A stretch of DNA of 64,000 nt, taken from Mucispirillum schaedleri. GTDB taxonomy: Bacteria; Chrysiogenota; Deferribacteres; Deferribacterales; Mucispirillaceae. The stretch is from NCBI GenBank assembly GCA_949287985.1, contig CASEIN010000072.1, forward strand, positions 46,584-110,583, written 5' to 3'. The translations under genes and the position numbers were made by a program. Below the pieces are notes generated by a model. That model had not been told where the DNA came from, ran no database searches, and saw only the letters and a list, made by a program, of their open reading frames with translations. Of this stretch, positions 41,553 through 50,663 are shown piece by piece (the first letter of the stretch is position 1; every line of letters starts with the position of its first letter).

Positions 41553-42116
41553 ATGTTAAGTTTTTTAAATAAAAAAAGAATTATAAATATATTTATAACA
41601 CTATCTATTTTAATATTTTTAATTGCAGTGGTTGTAATTATTTTACGAGATAATGATGATATGGTTACATATAAATCAGAACTTTTAGAAAATATTGTTA
41701 ATTTAGAGGATATAGATTTATTATATCTTATTGATAATAATACATATGTCTCGTTAAAATCAAAATCGGGCAGTGCAAATATTGTAAGTTATAATTTTAA
41801 CCTTAAGGATTTAAATATAAATTATAAAGGTTCAGAATATTCAATAAATGCCTTTGCAGATAAAGGTTCTTACATTTCTCAACGATTTATAAAAGCATAT
41901 GATAATATAACTGGTTCTATGGATAATATGACTTTTTATACAGGTAAAAATGGAATATTAGAATATGACTATAAAGAAGGCAAAGGGCATATTCTTAATG
42001 ATGTATTTGTTTCTCAAGGTCCTAATTCAATATCTTCAGATACTGTTAGTTTTGATGTAAATAATAACTATATTTTTTTTAAAGATAATGTTACAGTAAC
42101 ATATGTACCAGAATAA
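41553..42116 (+). CDS. lptC: LPS export protein LptC
   Basis: 187 residues. One N-terminal membrane helix (about 10-30), then a periplasmic beta-jellyroll-like region with short repeats (NAFADKGSYISQ, ILNDVFVSQGPNSISSDTVS). Sequence is divergent, but position between kdsD and lptA is canonical. It passes LPS from LptBFG to LptA. Confidence 0.82.
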   Translation: MLSFLNKKRIINIFITLSILIFLIAVVVIILRDNDDMVTYKSELLENIVNLEDIDLLYLIDNNTYVSLKSKSGSANIVSYNFNLKDLNINYKGSEYSINAFADKGSYISQRFIKAYDNITGSMDNMTFYTGKNGILEYDYKEGKGHILNDVFVSQGPNSISSDTVSFDVNNNYIFFKDNVTVTYVPE

Positions 42117-42137
42117 TATTAGGGGTATAAACTGCAA

Positions 42138-42626
42138 ATGATACGAATTGGTAAATATAAAGCATTGGTATTTTTGGTTTTAATTTTTTCTCCAATACTT
42201 CTTGGAGCAAAAAAAAATACACCATCTTCCCCTGTAAAAGTGCAGGCTGATGAAATGCGTTATTTTGGAACTGAAAAAAAATCAACTTTTCATGGTAATG
42301 TTGTTGCAGTAAGTGATAACTATACATTAACAGCTGATGATGTTACTGTTTTTTTAGATAAAACAAATGAAATATCGAAAATTAAATGTGTTGGCAATGT
42401 AAATTTTAGAAGTGAAGATATTATTTCTATTTCTAAACGTGCAGATTTAGACCAGAAAAAGAAGATGGCAGTAATTACTGGCAATGTAAAAGTATGGCAG
42501 GGCGAAAATTATCTTGAAGGTGAAAAAGTTTTTATATATTATGAAGAAGAACGTATAGTTGTGGATAAAGGCACAGATAAACGTGTAACAATAATATTTA
42601 AACCAACAGAAGAGGGCAAGAAATAG
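42138..42626 (+). CDS. lptA: LPS transport periplasmic protein LptA
   Basis: 162 residues with signal peptide (cleavage near LLGA|KK). OstA-like beta repeats: [57 protein letters not shown]. Forms the periplasmic LPS bridge. Its stop overlaps the GTG start of lptB. Confidence 0.9.
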   Translation: MIRIGKYKALVFLVLIFSPILLGAKKNTPSSPVKVQADEMRYFGTEKKSTFHGNVVAVSDNYTLTADDVTVFLDKTNEISKIKCVGNVNFRSEDIISISKRADLDQKKKMAVITGNVKVWQGENYLEGEKVFIYYEEERIVVDKGTDKRVTIIFKPTEEGKK

Positions 42627-43345
42627 TGGCTTTAGAAGTATTGGAATTAAAAAAATCATTTAAAAAAAGAACTGTTGTAAATGGTGTTTCTTTAAATGTT
42701 TCTAAAGGTGAAATAGTAGGACTTTTAGGCCCTAATGGAGCAGGTAAAAGCACATCTTTTTATATGATAGTTGGGCTTTTAAAGCCAGAAAATGGTAAAA
42801 TATTATTAGATGGTGAAGATATAACACGTATGCCTATGCACAAAAGATGCCGTGCAGGTATAGGCTATCTTCCACAAGAAGCGTCTGTTTTTAGGAAAAT
42901 GACAGTATATGAAAATATTATGTCTGCCTTAGAATTTACTTTTGATGATGTAAAAATCAGAAAAGAAAGGGTTCAGGTATTGATTGATGAATTTCATTTA
43001 AACCATGTAGTAAAAAGTTATGGATATGCACTATCTGGTGGAGAAAGAAGAAGAGTTGAAATTGCCAGATGTCTTGCTACAGAGCCTGATTTTATTTTAT
43101 TAGATGAACCTTTTGCAGGTATTGACCCAATATCTGTTGCTGATATTCAAGAAATGGTTCACTCATTAAAAGACAGAGGTATTGGTGTTTTAATTACAGA
43201 CCACAACGTGCGAGATACATTGAAAATTACTGACAGAGGCTATATTATAACAGAAGGAAGAGTTTTAACACAAGGTTCACCTGAAGAAATTCTTGCAAAT
43301 AAAGACGTTAGAGAGAAATATTTAGGAAAAGGGTTTTCTATTTAA
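42626..43345 (+). CDS. lptB: LPS export ABC ATPase LptB
   Basis: 239 residues, GTG start overlapping the lptA stop. Walker [10 protein letters not shown], signature [16 protein letters not shown], Walker [17 protein letters not shown], and the LptB-typical [18 protein letters not shown]. Powers LPS extraction. Its stop overlaps the rpoN start. Confidence 0.96.
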   Translation: MALEVLELKKSFKKRTVVNGVSLNVSKGEIVGLLGPNGAGKSTSFYMIVGLLKPENGKILLDGEDITRMPMHKRCRAGIGYLPQEASVFRKMTVYENIMSALEFTFDDVKIRKERVQVLIDEFHLNHVVKSYGYALSGGERRRVEIARCLATEPDFILLDEPFAGIDPISVADIQEMVHSLKDRGIGVLITDHNVRDTLKITDRGYIITEGRVLTQGSPEEILANKDVREKYLGKGFSI

Positions 43346-44841
43346 TGAATAATGTAAACCAAAATTTAGATATTAAAACATCGCTGCAAACAACCGTATT
43401 CATTACACCACAAATGAAGCAGTCTCTTGCTATCCTTCAGATGCCTATTTTAGAGCTGGAGCAGGAAATATCTACAATATTAGAAGAAAACCCAATATTA
43501 GAAGTAGCAGAAGATGGTGGCGATGATTTTGATAATATAGATAGTTTAGATGATTACGATGATATAGATAGTCCTAATAAGGAAGCTTTGGAAGATGATA
43601 ATATAAGCAGTAATACAGAAGATGATAACCTTAATAATTTGGTAGAAAAAGTAACAGGTGATGACTGGGACGAATATATTGGCTATGAAAAACTTGATGA
43701 TATAAGCTATAAATCAAATAATGATGATAATACTTTTGATTTAGAACAGGTAATTGGTGCAAAAGAATCATTATATGAACATTTAATGTATCAATTAAAT
43801 ATAACTGTTACAGATGAAACCCAGTGGAAAATAGGTGAGTATATAATTGGTAATCTATCAGAAGATGGATATTTCCGTGTAGATATACAGTCAGCCTGTG
43901 AAGAACTAAATGTTAGTGAAGATTTATTTCAGCAGGTATTAGCTATAATCAAAACCTTTACTCCATCGGGTATTGCATCTTCTTCTTTACAGGAATGTAT
44001 TATTACTCAAATAAAAGACATGAATTGTGAAGAAGTTTATATTGAATTTGCAAATGAATTATTAAGAGATTACGCATCAGAACTTGCAAGTTTTAAATAT
44101 GATGATATACTAAAAGGTATGAGTATTGAAAGAGATACTTTTGATTATTTATTGATGCTTATAAAGAAAACAGACCCACGTCCCGGGCTTAATTTTACAG
44201 GTGGAGATACAAAATTTGTTACACCAGATGTTTTTATAGTGCCAAATGAAGAAAATTTTGATATAATAGTAAATGATAAAGGTATTCCTAATATTCGTCT
44301 TAATAATTATTATATAAAAATGCTTCAAGGATCTAATTTAGATGGTGAAGCAAAAAGTTATATTAAAGATAAAGTAAAAAATGCTGTATGGGTAATTGAA
44401 AGCCTTCAGAAACGCCAAAAAGCAATATATAAAGTGGTGAAAGCAATAGCTGATTTTCAAGGAGATTTTTTGCAAAATGGTATTACTAGTTTAAAACCAC
44501 TTAAATTAAAAGATATTGCAGAAGTTACTGGGCTTCATGAATCTACAGTAAGCCGTGTTACATCTGGTAAATATGCCATGACAAAACACGGACTAATAGA
44601 ATTAAAATCATTTTTCTCTAAAAGTTTGGAAAGTGATAGTGGTGATATGTCTATCGGTGTTATTAAACAAAAGATTAAAGAGCTAATTGATAACGAAGAT
44701 AAATCAACATGTTTATCAGACCAGCGAATAGTAGAGATAATGGAAGAAAAAGGAATAAAAATTGCTCGGCGAACTGTTGCAAAGTATAGAGATGAAATGA
44801 ATATTCCAACAATGTCGCAGAGAAGAAGGCTAAGGAGGTAA
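43345..44841 (+). CDS. rpoN: RNA polymerase sigma-54 factor
   Basis: 498 residues. Gln/Leu-rich activator-binding region I (QMKQSLAILQMPILELEQEI), acidic stretch (about 50-100), core-binding domain, HTH with LHESTVSRVTSGKY, and the RpoN box ARRTVAKYRDEM. The lptB-rpoN-hpf-rapZ-PTS order is widespread in Gram-negatives. Implies enhancer-dependent promoters elsewhere in the genome. Confidence 0.96.
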   Translation: MNNVNQNLDIKTSLQTTVFITPQMKQSLAILQMPILELEQEISTILEENPILEVAEDGGDDFDNIDSLDDYDDIDSPNKEALEDDNISSNTEDDNLNNLVEKVTGDDWDEYIGYEKLDDISYKSNNDDNTFDLEQVIGAKESLYEHLMYQLNITVTDETQWKIGEYIIGNLSEDGYFRVDIQSACEELNVSEDLFQQVLAIIKTFTPSGIASSSLQECIITQIKDMNCEEVYIEFANELLRDYASELASFKYDDILKGMSIERDTFDYLLMLIKKTDPRPGLNFTGGDTKFVTPDVFIVPNEENFDIIVNDKGIPNIRLNNYYIKMLQGSNLDGEAKSYIKDKVKNAVWVIESLQKRQKAIYKVVKAIADFQGDFLQNGITSLKPLKLKDIAEVTGLHESTVSRVTSGKYAMTKHGLIELKSFFSKSLESDSGDMSIGVIKQKIKELIDNEDKSTCLSDQRIVEIMEEKGIKIARRTVAKYRDEMNIPTMSQRRRLRR

Positions 44842-44845
44842 TATT

Positions 44846-45385
44846 ATGAATATTACAGTGAATGCAAAACACACAACATTAACAGATGCTATTAAGGATT
44901 ATTCTGAAAAGAAAATTCAAAAAATAGCAAAATATTTTGATGACCATATGGATGTTCATGTTAATTTAAATGTGGAAAAAAATATGCATATTGCAGAAAT
45001 ATTCGTTAATGTTAAAGGAATGTTTTTAAAAGGTATAGAAAAATCAGAGGATATGTATGCTTCAATTGATATGGCAATGGATAAAATAGAAAGGCAGGTT
45101 GTTAAATATAAAGAGAAGCTTCAAACTCGTAAAAGTGCTGAAAACAGAGCATCAATGGACGATTTAAAACTTAATGTATATGATTATAATGAAGATAGTG
45201 CCATTGATGAACCAAAAATTGTTATTACAAAAAGCCTGCCTGCAAAACCAATGGATATAGAAGAAGCTATTATGCAGATGGACTTAATGAATAAAAACTT
45301 TTTTGTGTTCCGTAATGCAGAAAATTCGGAAATCAATGTTGTCTATAAAAGAGATGACGGTAAAGTAGGTTTAATAGAATCATAA
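44846..45385 (+). CDS. hpf: Ribosome hibernation promoting factor, long form
   Basis: 179 residues: N-terminal S30AE domain (NITVNAKHTTLTDAIKDY ... SIDMAMDKIERQVVKYKEK) and a C-terminal dimerisation domain (FFVFRNAENSEINVVYKRDDG). The long form makes 100S ribosomes without RMF. Followed by a terminator-like hairpin. Confidence 0.93.
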   Translation: MNITVNAKHTTLTDAIKDYSEKKIQKIAKYFDDHMDVHVNLNVEKNMHIAEIFVNVKGMFLKGIEKSEDMYASIDMAMDKIERQVVKYKEKLQTRKSAENRASMDDLKLNVYDYNEDSAIDEPKIVITKSLPAKPMDIEEAIMQMDLMNKNFFVFRNAENSEINVVYKRDDGKVGLIES

Positions 45386-45399
45386 TGTAATTGAGTATG

Positions 45400-45432
45400 C
45401 CTACCCTGATAAACTGGGGTAGGTATTTTTTT
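45400..45432 (+). terminator. Terminator-like hairpin between hpf and rapZ
   Basis: CCTACCC (45400-45406) pairs with GGGTAGG (45417-45423), then TATTTTTTT. A good intrinsic terminator, yet rapZ starts only 12 bases later and no promoter is seen in between. It may act as an attenuator that lowers rapZ-PTS expression relative to rpoN-hpf. Confidence 0.8.
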
Positions 45433-45444
45433 AAGGATAAGTTT

Positions 45445-46293
45445 ATGAATAACCTTTCCATTGTAATTATTACAGGGCTTTCTGGGGCTGGTAAATCCCA
45501 TGCAGCTAAAGTGTTTGAAGATTTAGGATACTATACAATAGATAATATGCCGCTGCCTATTTTAGATAAAGTAATTGAATTATTTTTCAATATAGATAGT
45601 GGTGTGGCAAAAGTTGCATTTGTTATTGATTCCAGGTCAAAAGATACTAATCTTGTTTTTCAGTTTATAAAGATGCTTCGTGAAAAATATAATGCAACCT
45701 CTATTTTTATGGACGCTTCTTTTGAAACACTTGTTAAACGCTACAAAGAAACTAGAAGAAAGCACCCATTAGGAAATGACCTGCAGGAAGCCATAAAAAA
45801 AGAAATATCTTTAATGGAAAATGTTAAAGGCATATCAGATATAGTTCTTAATACAGATGGAAAAAATATTCATGATTTAACAAGAGAAATAGTAAGTATA
45901 TTTAATCATCATCTTAATGATTTTACACTTACTTTACAGTCTTTTGGTTTTAAAAATGGGCTTCCCCAAGATGCTGATATGGTTATGGACGTCCGTTTTA
46001 TGAGAAACCCTCATTTTGATGATGGTTTAAGAACTATGACTGGGCTTAATGAAGAAGTGCAGGAGTATGTGAAGGCTGATGAAAATTATGATAATTTTAT
46101 ATTACAATTAAAAGATATTATATTAATGCTTATACCTTTATATATTCGCGAAGGTAAAAAATACTTTAATATTTCAATAGGCTGTACAGGTGGAAAACAT
46201 CGCTCTGTTACGGTGGTTGAAGACTTATTAAGAATATTAAATGAAAATAATATTCAAGGTATTAGAGTAAAACATAGAGATATAGATAAATAA
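45445..46293 (+). CDS. rapZ: RNase adapter / nucleotide-binding protein RapZ
   Basis: 282 residues from ATG 45445, with AAGGA upstream; the TTG at 45391 would lie before the terminator. Walker A GLSGAGKS, Walker-B-like region, and C-terminal GCTGGKHRSVTVVE. In E. coli it guides RNase E to GlmZ and senses glucosamine-6-P. No RNase E or GlmZ is visible here, so the target is unknown; glmM is nearby. Confidence 0.93.
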   Translation: MNNLSIVIITGLSGAGKSHAAKVFEDLGYYTIDNMPLPILDKVIELFFNIDSGVAKVAFVIDSRSKDTNLVFQFIKMLREKYNATSIFMDASFETLVKRYKETRRKHPLGNDLQEAIKKEISLMENVKGISDIVLNTDGKNIHDLTREIVSIFNHHLNDFTLTLQSFGFKNGLPQDADMVMDVRFMRNPHFDDGLRTMTGLNEEVQEYVKADENYDNFILQLKDIILMLIPLYIREGKKYFNISIGCTGGKHRSVTVVEDLLRILNENNIQGIRVKHRDIDK

Positions 46294-46312
46294 ACAATAA
46301 AGGAAAGATGAG

Positions 46313-46714
46313 ATGGTAATTGTAATATTAACACATGGCATATTTGGTGAAGAATTACTTCGTTCTGCAGAAATGATTATAGGCAGGCAGGATAAAGTGG
46401 AAGTTATCTCCATTAATAGTGGAGAATTAATGGACGATGTATACTCAAAAATGGAAGATATTTTAGCAAAATATAAAGATGAAAGCTGTTTACTTTATAC
46501 TGATATGTTTGGTGGAAGCCCGTCAAATATTTCTATGGCTTATCTTGCAAAAGATAGTGTTGAAGTAGTTTCTGGTGTAAATTTACCTATGCTAATTAAG
46601 GCTTTTACTATGCGTATGGATAGTAATAACAGTTTATCTCAAATTGCAAAAGAGTCAGCAGAAGCAGCCATATCAAGCATTAAGGTTGCAGGGGAGTTGC
46701 TTAATAAAAAATGA
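46313..46714 (+). CDS. PTS mannose-family EIIA component
   Basis: 133 residues. VIVILTHGIFGEELLRSAEM with the phosphorylated His8, and LLYTDMFGGSPSNIS are the EIIA-Man signatures. Accepts phosphate from HPr. AGGAAAG precedes the ATG. Overlaps the EIIB gene by 4 bases. Confidence 0.93.
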   Translation: MVIVILTHGIFGEELLRSAEMIIGRQDKVEVISINSGELMDDVYSKMEDILAKYKDESCLLYTDMFGGSPSNISMAYLAKDSVEVVSGVNLPMLIKAFTMRMDSNNSLSQIAKESAEAAISSIKVAGELLNKK

Positions 46715-47190
46715 AGCGAATTATATACAGAGTTGATGATAGATTTATCCATGGACAGGTGCTTGAAGGTTGGGTAAATTATTTGAAAATATCAAATGTA
46801 ATTATTGTAAATGATATTTTAGCAGAAGATAATGTTCGTGCGTCAATTTATGGCAGCACACTGCCTGCTAATGCAAAATATTCTGTATATTCTATTCGTG
46901 ATTTTTGCTCTAAAAAACCATACCTTAAAATTAAGAAAAAATATTTATTAGTAATTGTAGGTTCAATTGATGACTTATTTAAAATTGAAGAAACTTTTTC
47001 AAATAATATTTATTTTAATATAGGCTGTATGACTGCTGCATCTCATGATGTGTGTATTAATGACAGTGTATTCTTATCTTTAAATGATTTTCATAAACTG
47101 CAAAACTTATCAGAATTATATGATATATATTTTCACAAGGTTCCTTGGGAAAAGCCAGTAATTTTTTCTAATCATAATAGAAAAATATAG
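46711..47190 (+). CDS. PTS mannose/fructose/sorbose-family EIIB component
   Basis: 159 residues. RVDDRFIHGQVLEGWVNYL contains the active-site His of the family, followed by IIVNDILAEDN. Passes phosphate from EIIA to the sugar. Intact, so a working chain is likely. Confidence 0.93.
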   Translation: MKRIIYRVDDRFIHGQVLEGWVNYLKISNVIIVNDILAEDNVRASIYGSTLPANAKYSVYSIRDFCSKKPYLKIKKKYLLVIVGSIDDLFKIEETFSNNIYFNIGCMTAASHDVCINDSVFLSLNDFHKLQNLSELYDIYFHKVPWEKPVIFSNHNRKI

Positions 47191-47198
47191 GGTATTAT

Positions 47199-47879
47199 AT
47201 GATTGATATATCATTACAGCAAATAATTTTTTTAATTTTATTTTCAGGCTTTATTTCTGTAGACAGGCTTGCAGGTCTGAATATTATGCTTTCTCGCCCA
47301 ATTGTTGTTTCTGGTATTATTGGTATTGTTTTTGGTGATATATATGCTGCTTTAATGATGGGGTTGATTTTTGAATTTATTGGAATGCTTGAAGTTCCAG
47401 TAGGCACAACAATCACTCATGATGATACATTTGGTGGTTATGCTTCATCTCTTGCAATGGTACTTGGTGTGATTAATGGTGATGCAATAAATATACTAGT
47501 TGCCATATTTATTACATCTTTATTAATGTATCCCGTTACATTTTCTGACAAAGTTTTTAGAAATATTAACCAATATTTTATGAAAAAAAGTGTAAATCAA
47601 AATGAAACAGATAATGAAAACAGATTAATTGCTTTAGGTTTAGTTTTAGCTTTTATTCGTGGTATTATAATTTATAATCTTGGTTTTATTGCAATTTGCA
47701 TATTTATGAAATATTTTAAATTAATTAATATTGACATTAATAATATATATGAACCTATTTTAGCCCTTACATTAATTGCTACATTTATGGTTGGCTATCT
47801 ACTGCGATTTTTAATAATCAACAGGCTTCATAAGGTAATATTATTAGGTTTAGGACTTTTAATAGGGTGGCTATTGTAA
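47199..47879 (+). CDS. PTS mannose-family EIIC membrane component
   Basis: 226 residues, several hydrophobic segments. Sequence blocks FGDIYAALMMGLIFEFIGM and PVGTTITHDDTFGGYASS fit EIIC-Man. Shorter than typical (about 260). Translocates the sugar with EIID. Sugar not identifiable. Confidence 0.85.
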   Translation: MIDISLQQIIFLILFSGFISVDRLAGLNIMLSRPIVVSGIIGIVFGDIYAALMMGLIFEFIGMLEVPVGTTITHDDTFGGYASSLAMVLGVINGDAINILVAIFITSLLMYPVTFSDKVFRNINQYFMKKSVNQNETDNENRLIALGLVLAFIRGIIIYNLGFIAICIFMKYFKLINIDINNIYEPILALTLIATFMVGYLLRFLIINRLHKVILLGLGLLIGWLL

Positions 47880-48580
47880 TGAGAAAACTTGTTATTTTAC
47901 CAACTTTATTAAAAAGTATGTTTTACCAAGGTAACTGGAATATTACCAATATGCAGGGAACAGGTTTTAGGTGGCTTGTAAAAGATTTTTTTAAAAATAA
48001 TAATACAAAACTGCCATCAGATTTTGATTTATCTCCAATATATTATTTTAATACTAATCCGTATTTAGTAACTTTCATATTAGGTCTTTTATTAAAAGAA
48101 ACTCAAATGCGTGGTAAAATAGGTGATTATGATAAAATATATGCTTCAGCATTAGCAGCTTTAGGTGATACATTTTTTTGGCATTCGCTGCGCCCTTTTG
48201 CCTTTTTTATTTCTTTATGGGCAATATTAATAAACCCTGTCCTAGTTATTATATTATATTTTATAATATTTAATTTATTTAATATAGTCTTTAGGGTGTT
48301 AGGGTTTTATTATGGCTATACATTTGGTGCTAATGTTATGCAGCTTTTTAATAAAATAAAATTTAATAAGTGGAGCAGGATATATGATGGTATCACTACA
48401 TTTATGGCTGGTGTAGTTATTGCATATATTATTAACCATTATTTATCAGAATCTATTAATGTAATTAAATCTATAGCCTTATTTGTTGTGGGTATTATAA
48501 TTTCTAAATGGGTGAGAGGTCCATTAGAATTGATGATTGTAACCACAATTTTAGGTGTTCTTCTTTTATTTGGAGTGTGA
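47879..48580 (+). CDS. PTS mannose-family EIID membrane component
   Basis: 233 residues from ATG 47879, overlapping the EIIC stop (TAATG). MFYQGNWNITNMQGTGFRW is the family signature, followed by KIGDYDKIYASALAALGDTF-like sequence. C-terminal half is hydrophobic. Shorter than the usual 270-280 residues. Confidence 0.87.
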   Translation: MRKLVILPTLLKSMFYQGNWNITNMQGTGFRWLVKDFFKNNNTKLPSDFDLSPIYYFNTNPYLVTFILGLLLKETQMRGKIGDYDKIYASALAALGDTFFWHSLRPFAFFISLWAILINPVLVIILYFIIFNLFNIVFRVLGFYYGYTFGANVMQLFNKIKFNKWSRIYDGITTFMAGVVIAYIINHYLSESINVIKSIALFVVGIIISKWVRGPLELMIVTTILGVLLLFGV

Positions 48581-48581
48581 G

Positions 48582-48857
48582 ATGAGTGTTTATAAAATTA
48601 ATGCAGTAATAACAAATAATGATGGAATACATGCAAGAACTGCAGCTTCATTATTAGGGGTAATTAATAAATATAATGTTGAAGCAAATATTAAGTATAG
48701 GGATAATATAGTAAATCTAAAGCATTTAATAGATGTGATTGCATTATCTATTGGTAGTGAATCTCGTATTGAAATAACAATAGAAGGAGAAGATGCTGAA
48801 GTTTGTGGTGCAGAGCTTTCTCAAGTTATAGAAAATAATTTAGGAGAAATATCTTGA
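48582..48857 (+). CDS. ptsH: Phosphocarrier protein HPr
   Basis: 91 residues from ATG 48582. Active site NNDGIHARTAAS keeps the histidine (His17, equivalent to His15). The regulatory Ser46 position is His48 (VNLKHLIDV where VNLKSIMGV is usual), so control by HPr kinase is not expected. Overlaps ptsI by 4 bases. Confidence 0.93.
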   Translation: MSVYKINAVITNNDGIHARTAASLLGVINKYNVEANIKYRDNIVNLKHLIDVIALSIGSESRIEITIEGEDAEVCGAELSQVIENNLGEIS

Positions 48858-50566
48858 TAATAAAAAAAGGAACAACTATTTCAAATGGAATAGCTATTGG
48901 AAAGGCATTAATTATATGCAGGGATAAAGTTAGTGTAAAAGGATACAAAATTCAAGATACTGCTTTTGAAATTGAAAAATTAAATTCGGCAGTTTCCCAT
49001 ACTTCTAAACTTTTAGACCAAATGCAGCTTATAAGCAAAACATATAAAGAGTTATATGATGTTTATAAATTACTTTTAACAGATGAATCATTTATTGGAA
49101 AAGCTGTTTCAATTATAGAAGAAGAACAGGTAAATGCAGAATATGCATTAAAAAAAGTAACTGACAGCTTAATGAATAAATTATCACTTTCAGATAATGA
49201 TTATTTTAAAGCAAGAATGCATGATATTAAAGATATTTATTTGCGTTTAATCCGTTATATGTCAAATATTTTAGTAGAAAATTTAGATGATGCCAATGAG
49301 GATACAATACTTGTATTTCATGATTTTGCAGTATCTGATATTGATGCTATGGTTAAGAAAAAAGTAAAAGGCTTTATATCTGCTGTTGGTAATAAAATAT
49401 CCCATAAAAGTATTATAGTGAGAGAATCTGGCATTGTAGCAGTTTCAGGTATAAAAAATGCAGATACTTTTATAAAAAATGGTGATGTATTAGTGGTTGA
49501 TGGCTTTTTAGGATATGTTGCTATAAATCCTGATAAAGCAAGCATGGAAAAATATGAAAAAAAGAAGGCCGATTATGAAAACTATCTCCATTCTGTAAAA
49601 AGTGACCATGATACCAGCTGTAAAACATTAGATGGCAGTGTTGTTTCCCTTTATGCAAATATAAATAGTAATGATGAACTTACCCATTTAAACGTTCATG
49701 GTATGCAGGGAGTAGGGTTATATAGAACAGAGTTTTTATATATTAATAATGGTATATTAAATGAAGAAGACCAGTATAATATATTAAAAAATGCTCTTTT
49801 ATCTATGCAGAATAAATCGCTTACTGTTAGAACCTTTGATTTAGGTGGTGATAAAGTAAGTAGATTTATGCCAAGTTCTGTTGAGGAAAACCCAGCACTA
49901 GGATTACGCGCTATTAGATACAGTATGAAATACAGGGATTTTTTCTCTGCTCAAATAAGAGCAGTGTTAAGGGCAGGTATTTCTGGAGATATAAGGCTTT
50001 TACTTCCTATGGTTTCATCTATTGATGAGCTTTTAGATATTAAAATAATTATAGAAAATGAGAAAAAACGATTACAGGAAATGAATATTCCGTATAGGGA
50101 TAATATACCTTTAGGTATTATGATAGAAGTTCCTTCTACTGCAATATTAATTGATAAGTTTATTAAATACGTTGATTTTTTCAGCATTGGTACAAACGAT
50201 TTAATTCAATATGTATTAGGTGTAGATAGAAATAATGAAGATGTAAGCCATTTATATGCATCTGCTCACCCTGCCATATTATCACTTTTAAAAAACATAC
50301 ATGATAAAGTAAGTGCAGCAGGAAAGCCTGTATCTATATGTGGTGAGCTTGCAGGAGATTGCAGGTATACAGCAATTTTAATTGGACTTGGTTATCGCTC
50401 TTTTAGTATGAACCCTCGTTCTTCTTATATGGTTAGAAAAACTATATCATCTTTTAATGCAAAAGATTGTGAAAAATTAGTAAATATTTTATTAAGTATT
50501 GATACGGTTGAAGAAATAGAAGCACTTATAAGTGACTTTAATAATAAAAATATTTTAACAGATTAA
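48854..50566 (+). CDS. ptsI: PTS enzyme I (phosphoenolpyruvate-protein phosphotransferase)
   Basis: 570 residues; TTG start within the HPr stop region with AGGAGA upstream. Swivelling His domain (KISHKSIIVRESGIVAVSG), PEP-binding RTEFLY, LRAIRYSMKYRDFFSAQIRA, and the C-terminal SICGELAGDCRYTAILIGLG. Takes phosphate from PEP to HPr. Ends the rapZ-PTS run. Confidence 0.95.
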   Translation: MIIKKGTTISNGIAIGKALIICRDKVSVKGYKIQDTAFEIEKLNSAVSHTSKLLDQMQLISKTYKELYDVYKLLLTDESFIGKAVSIIEEEQVNAEYALKKVTDSLMNKLSLSDNDYFKARMHDIKDIYLRLIRYMSNILVENLDDANEDTILVFHDFAVSDIDAMVKKKVKGFISAVGNKISHKSIIVRESGIVAVSGIKNADTFIKNGDVLVVDGFLGYVAINPDKASMEKYEKKKADYENYLHSVKSDHDTSCKTLDGSVVSLYANINSNDELTHLNVHGMQGVGLYRTEFLYINNGILNEEDQYNILKNALLSMQNKSLTVRTFDLGGDKVSRFMPSSVEENPALGLRAIRYSMKYRDFFSAQIRAVLRAGISGDIRLLLPMVSSIDELLDIKIIIENEKKRLQEMNIPYRDNIPLGIMIEVPSTAILIDKFIKYVDFFSIGTNDLIQYVLGVDRNNEDVSHLYASAHPAILSLLKNIHDKVSAAGKPVSICGELAGDCRYTAILIGLGYRSFSMNPRSSYMVRKTISSFNAKDCEKLVNILLSIDTVEEIEALISDFNNKNILTD

Positions 50567-50602
50567 ATAAAGCTGTATAAAATTTGACTTTATTTATCTA
50601 TT

Positions 50603-50636
50603 CATATTTGACAAATATGTTTATTTTTGATAAAAG
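50603..50636 (+). promoter_or_regulatory. Palindromic operator overlapping a TTGACA box
   Basis: CATATTTG A CAAATATG (50603-50619) is a perfect 17-base inverted repeat. Its centre contains TTGACA (50608-50613); the best -10 is a poor TGATAAAA-like sequence around 50628-50635. Sits 45 bases before the efflux operon start, in the 97-base gap after ptsI. Looks like a repressor site; no regulator gene is next to it. Confidence 0.6.
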
Positions 50637-50663
50637 AAAGTATCTACATATATAGGTGAGTGT

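Noticed and set aside
50565..50595. AAATAAAG/CTTTATTT inverted repeat after ptsI as a terminator
   Set aside because: Pure AT stem with a 15-base loop and no T-run; too weak to call.
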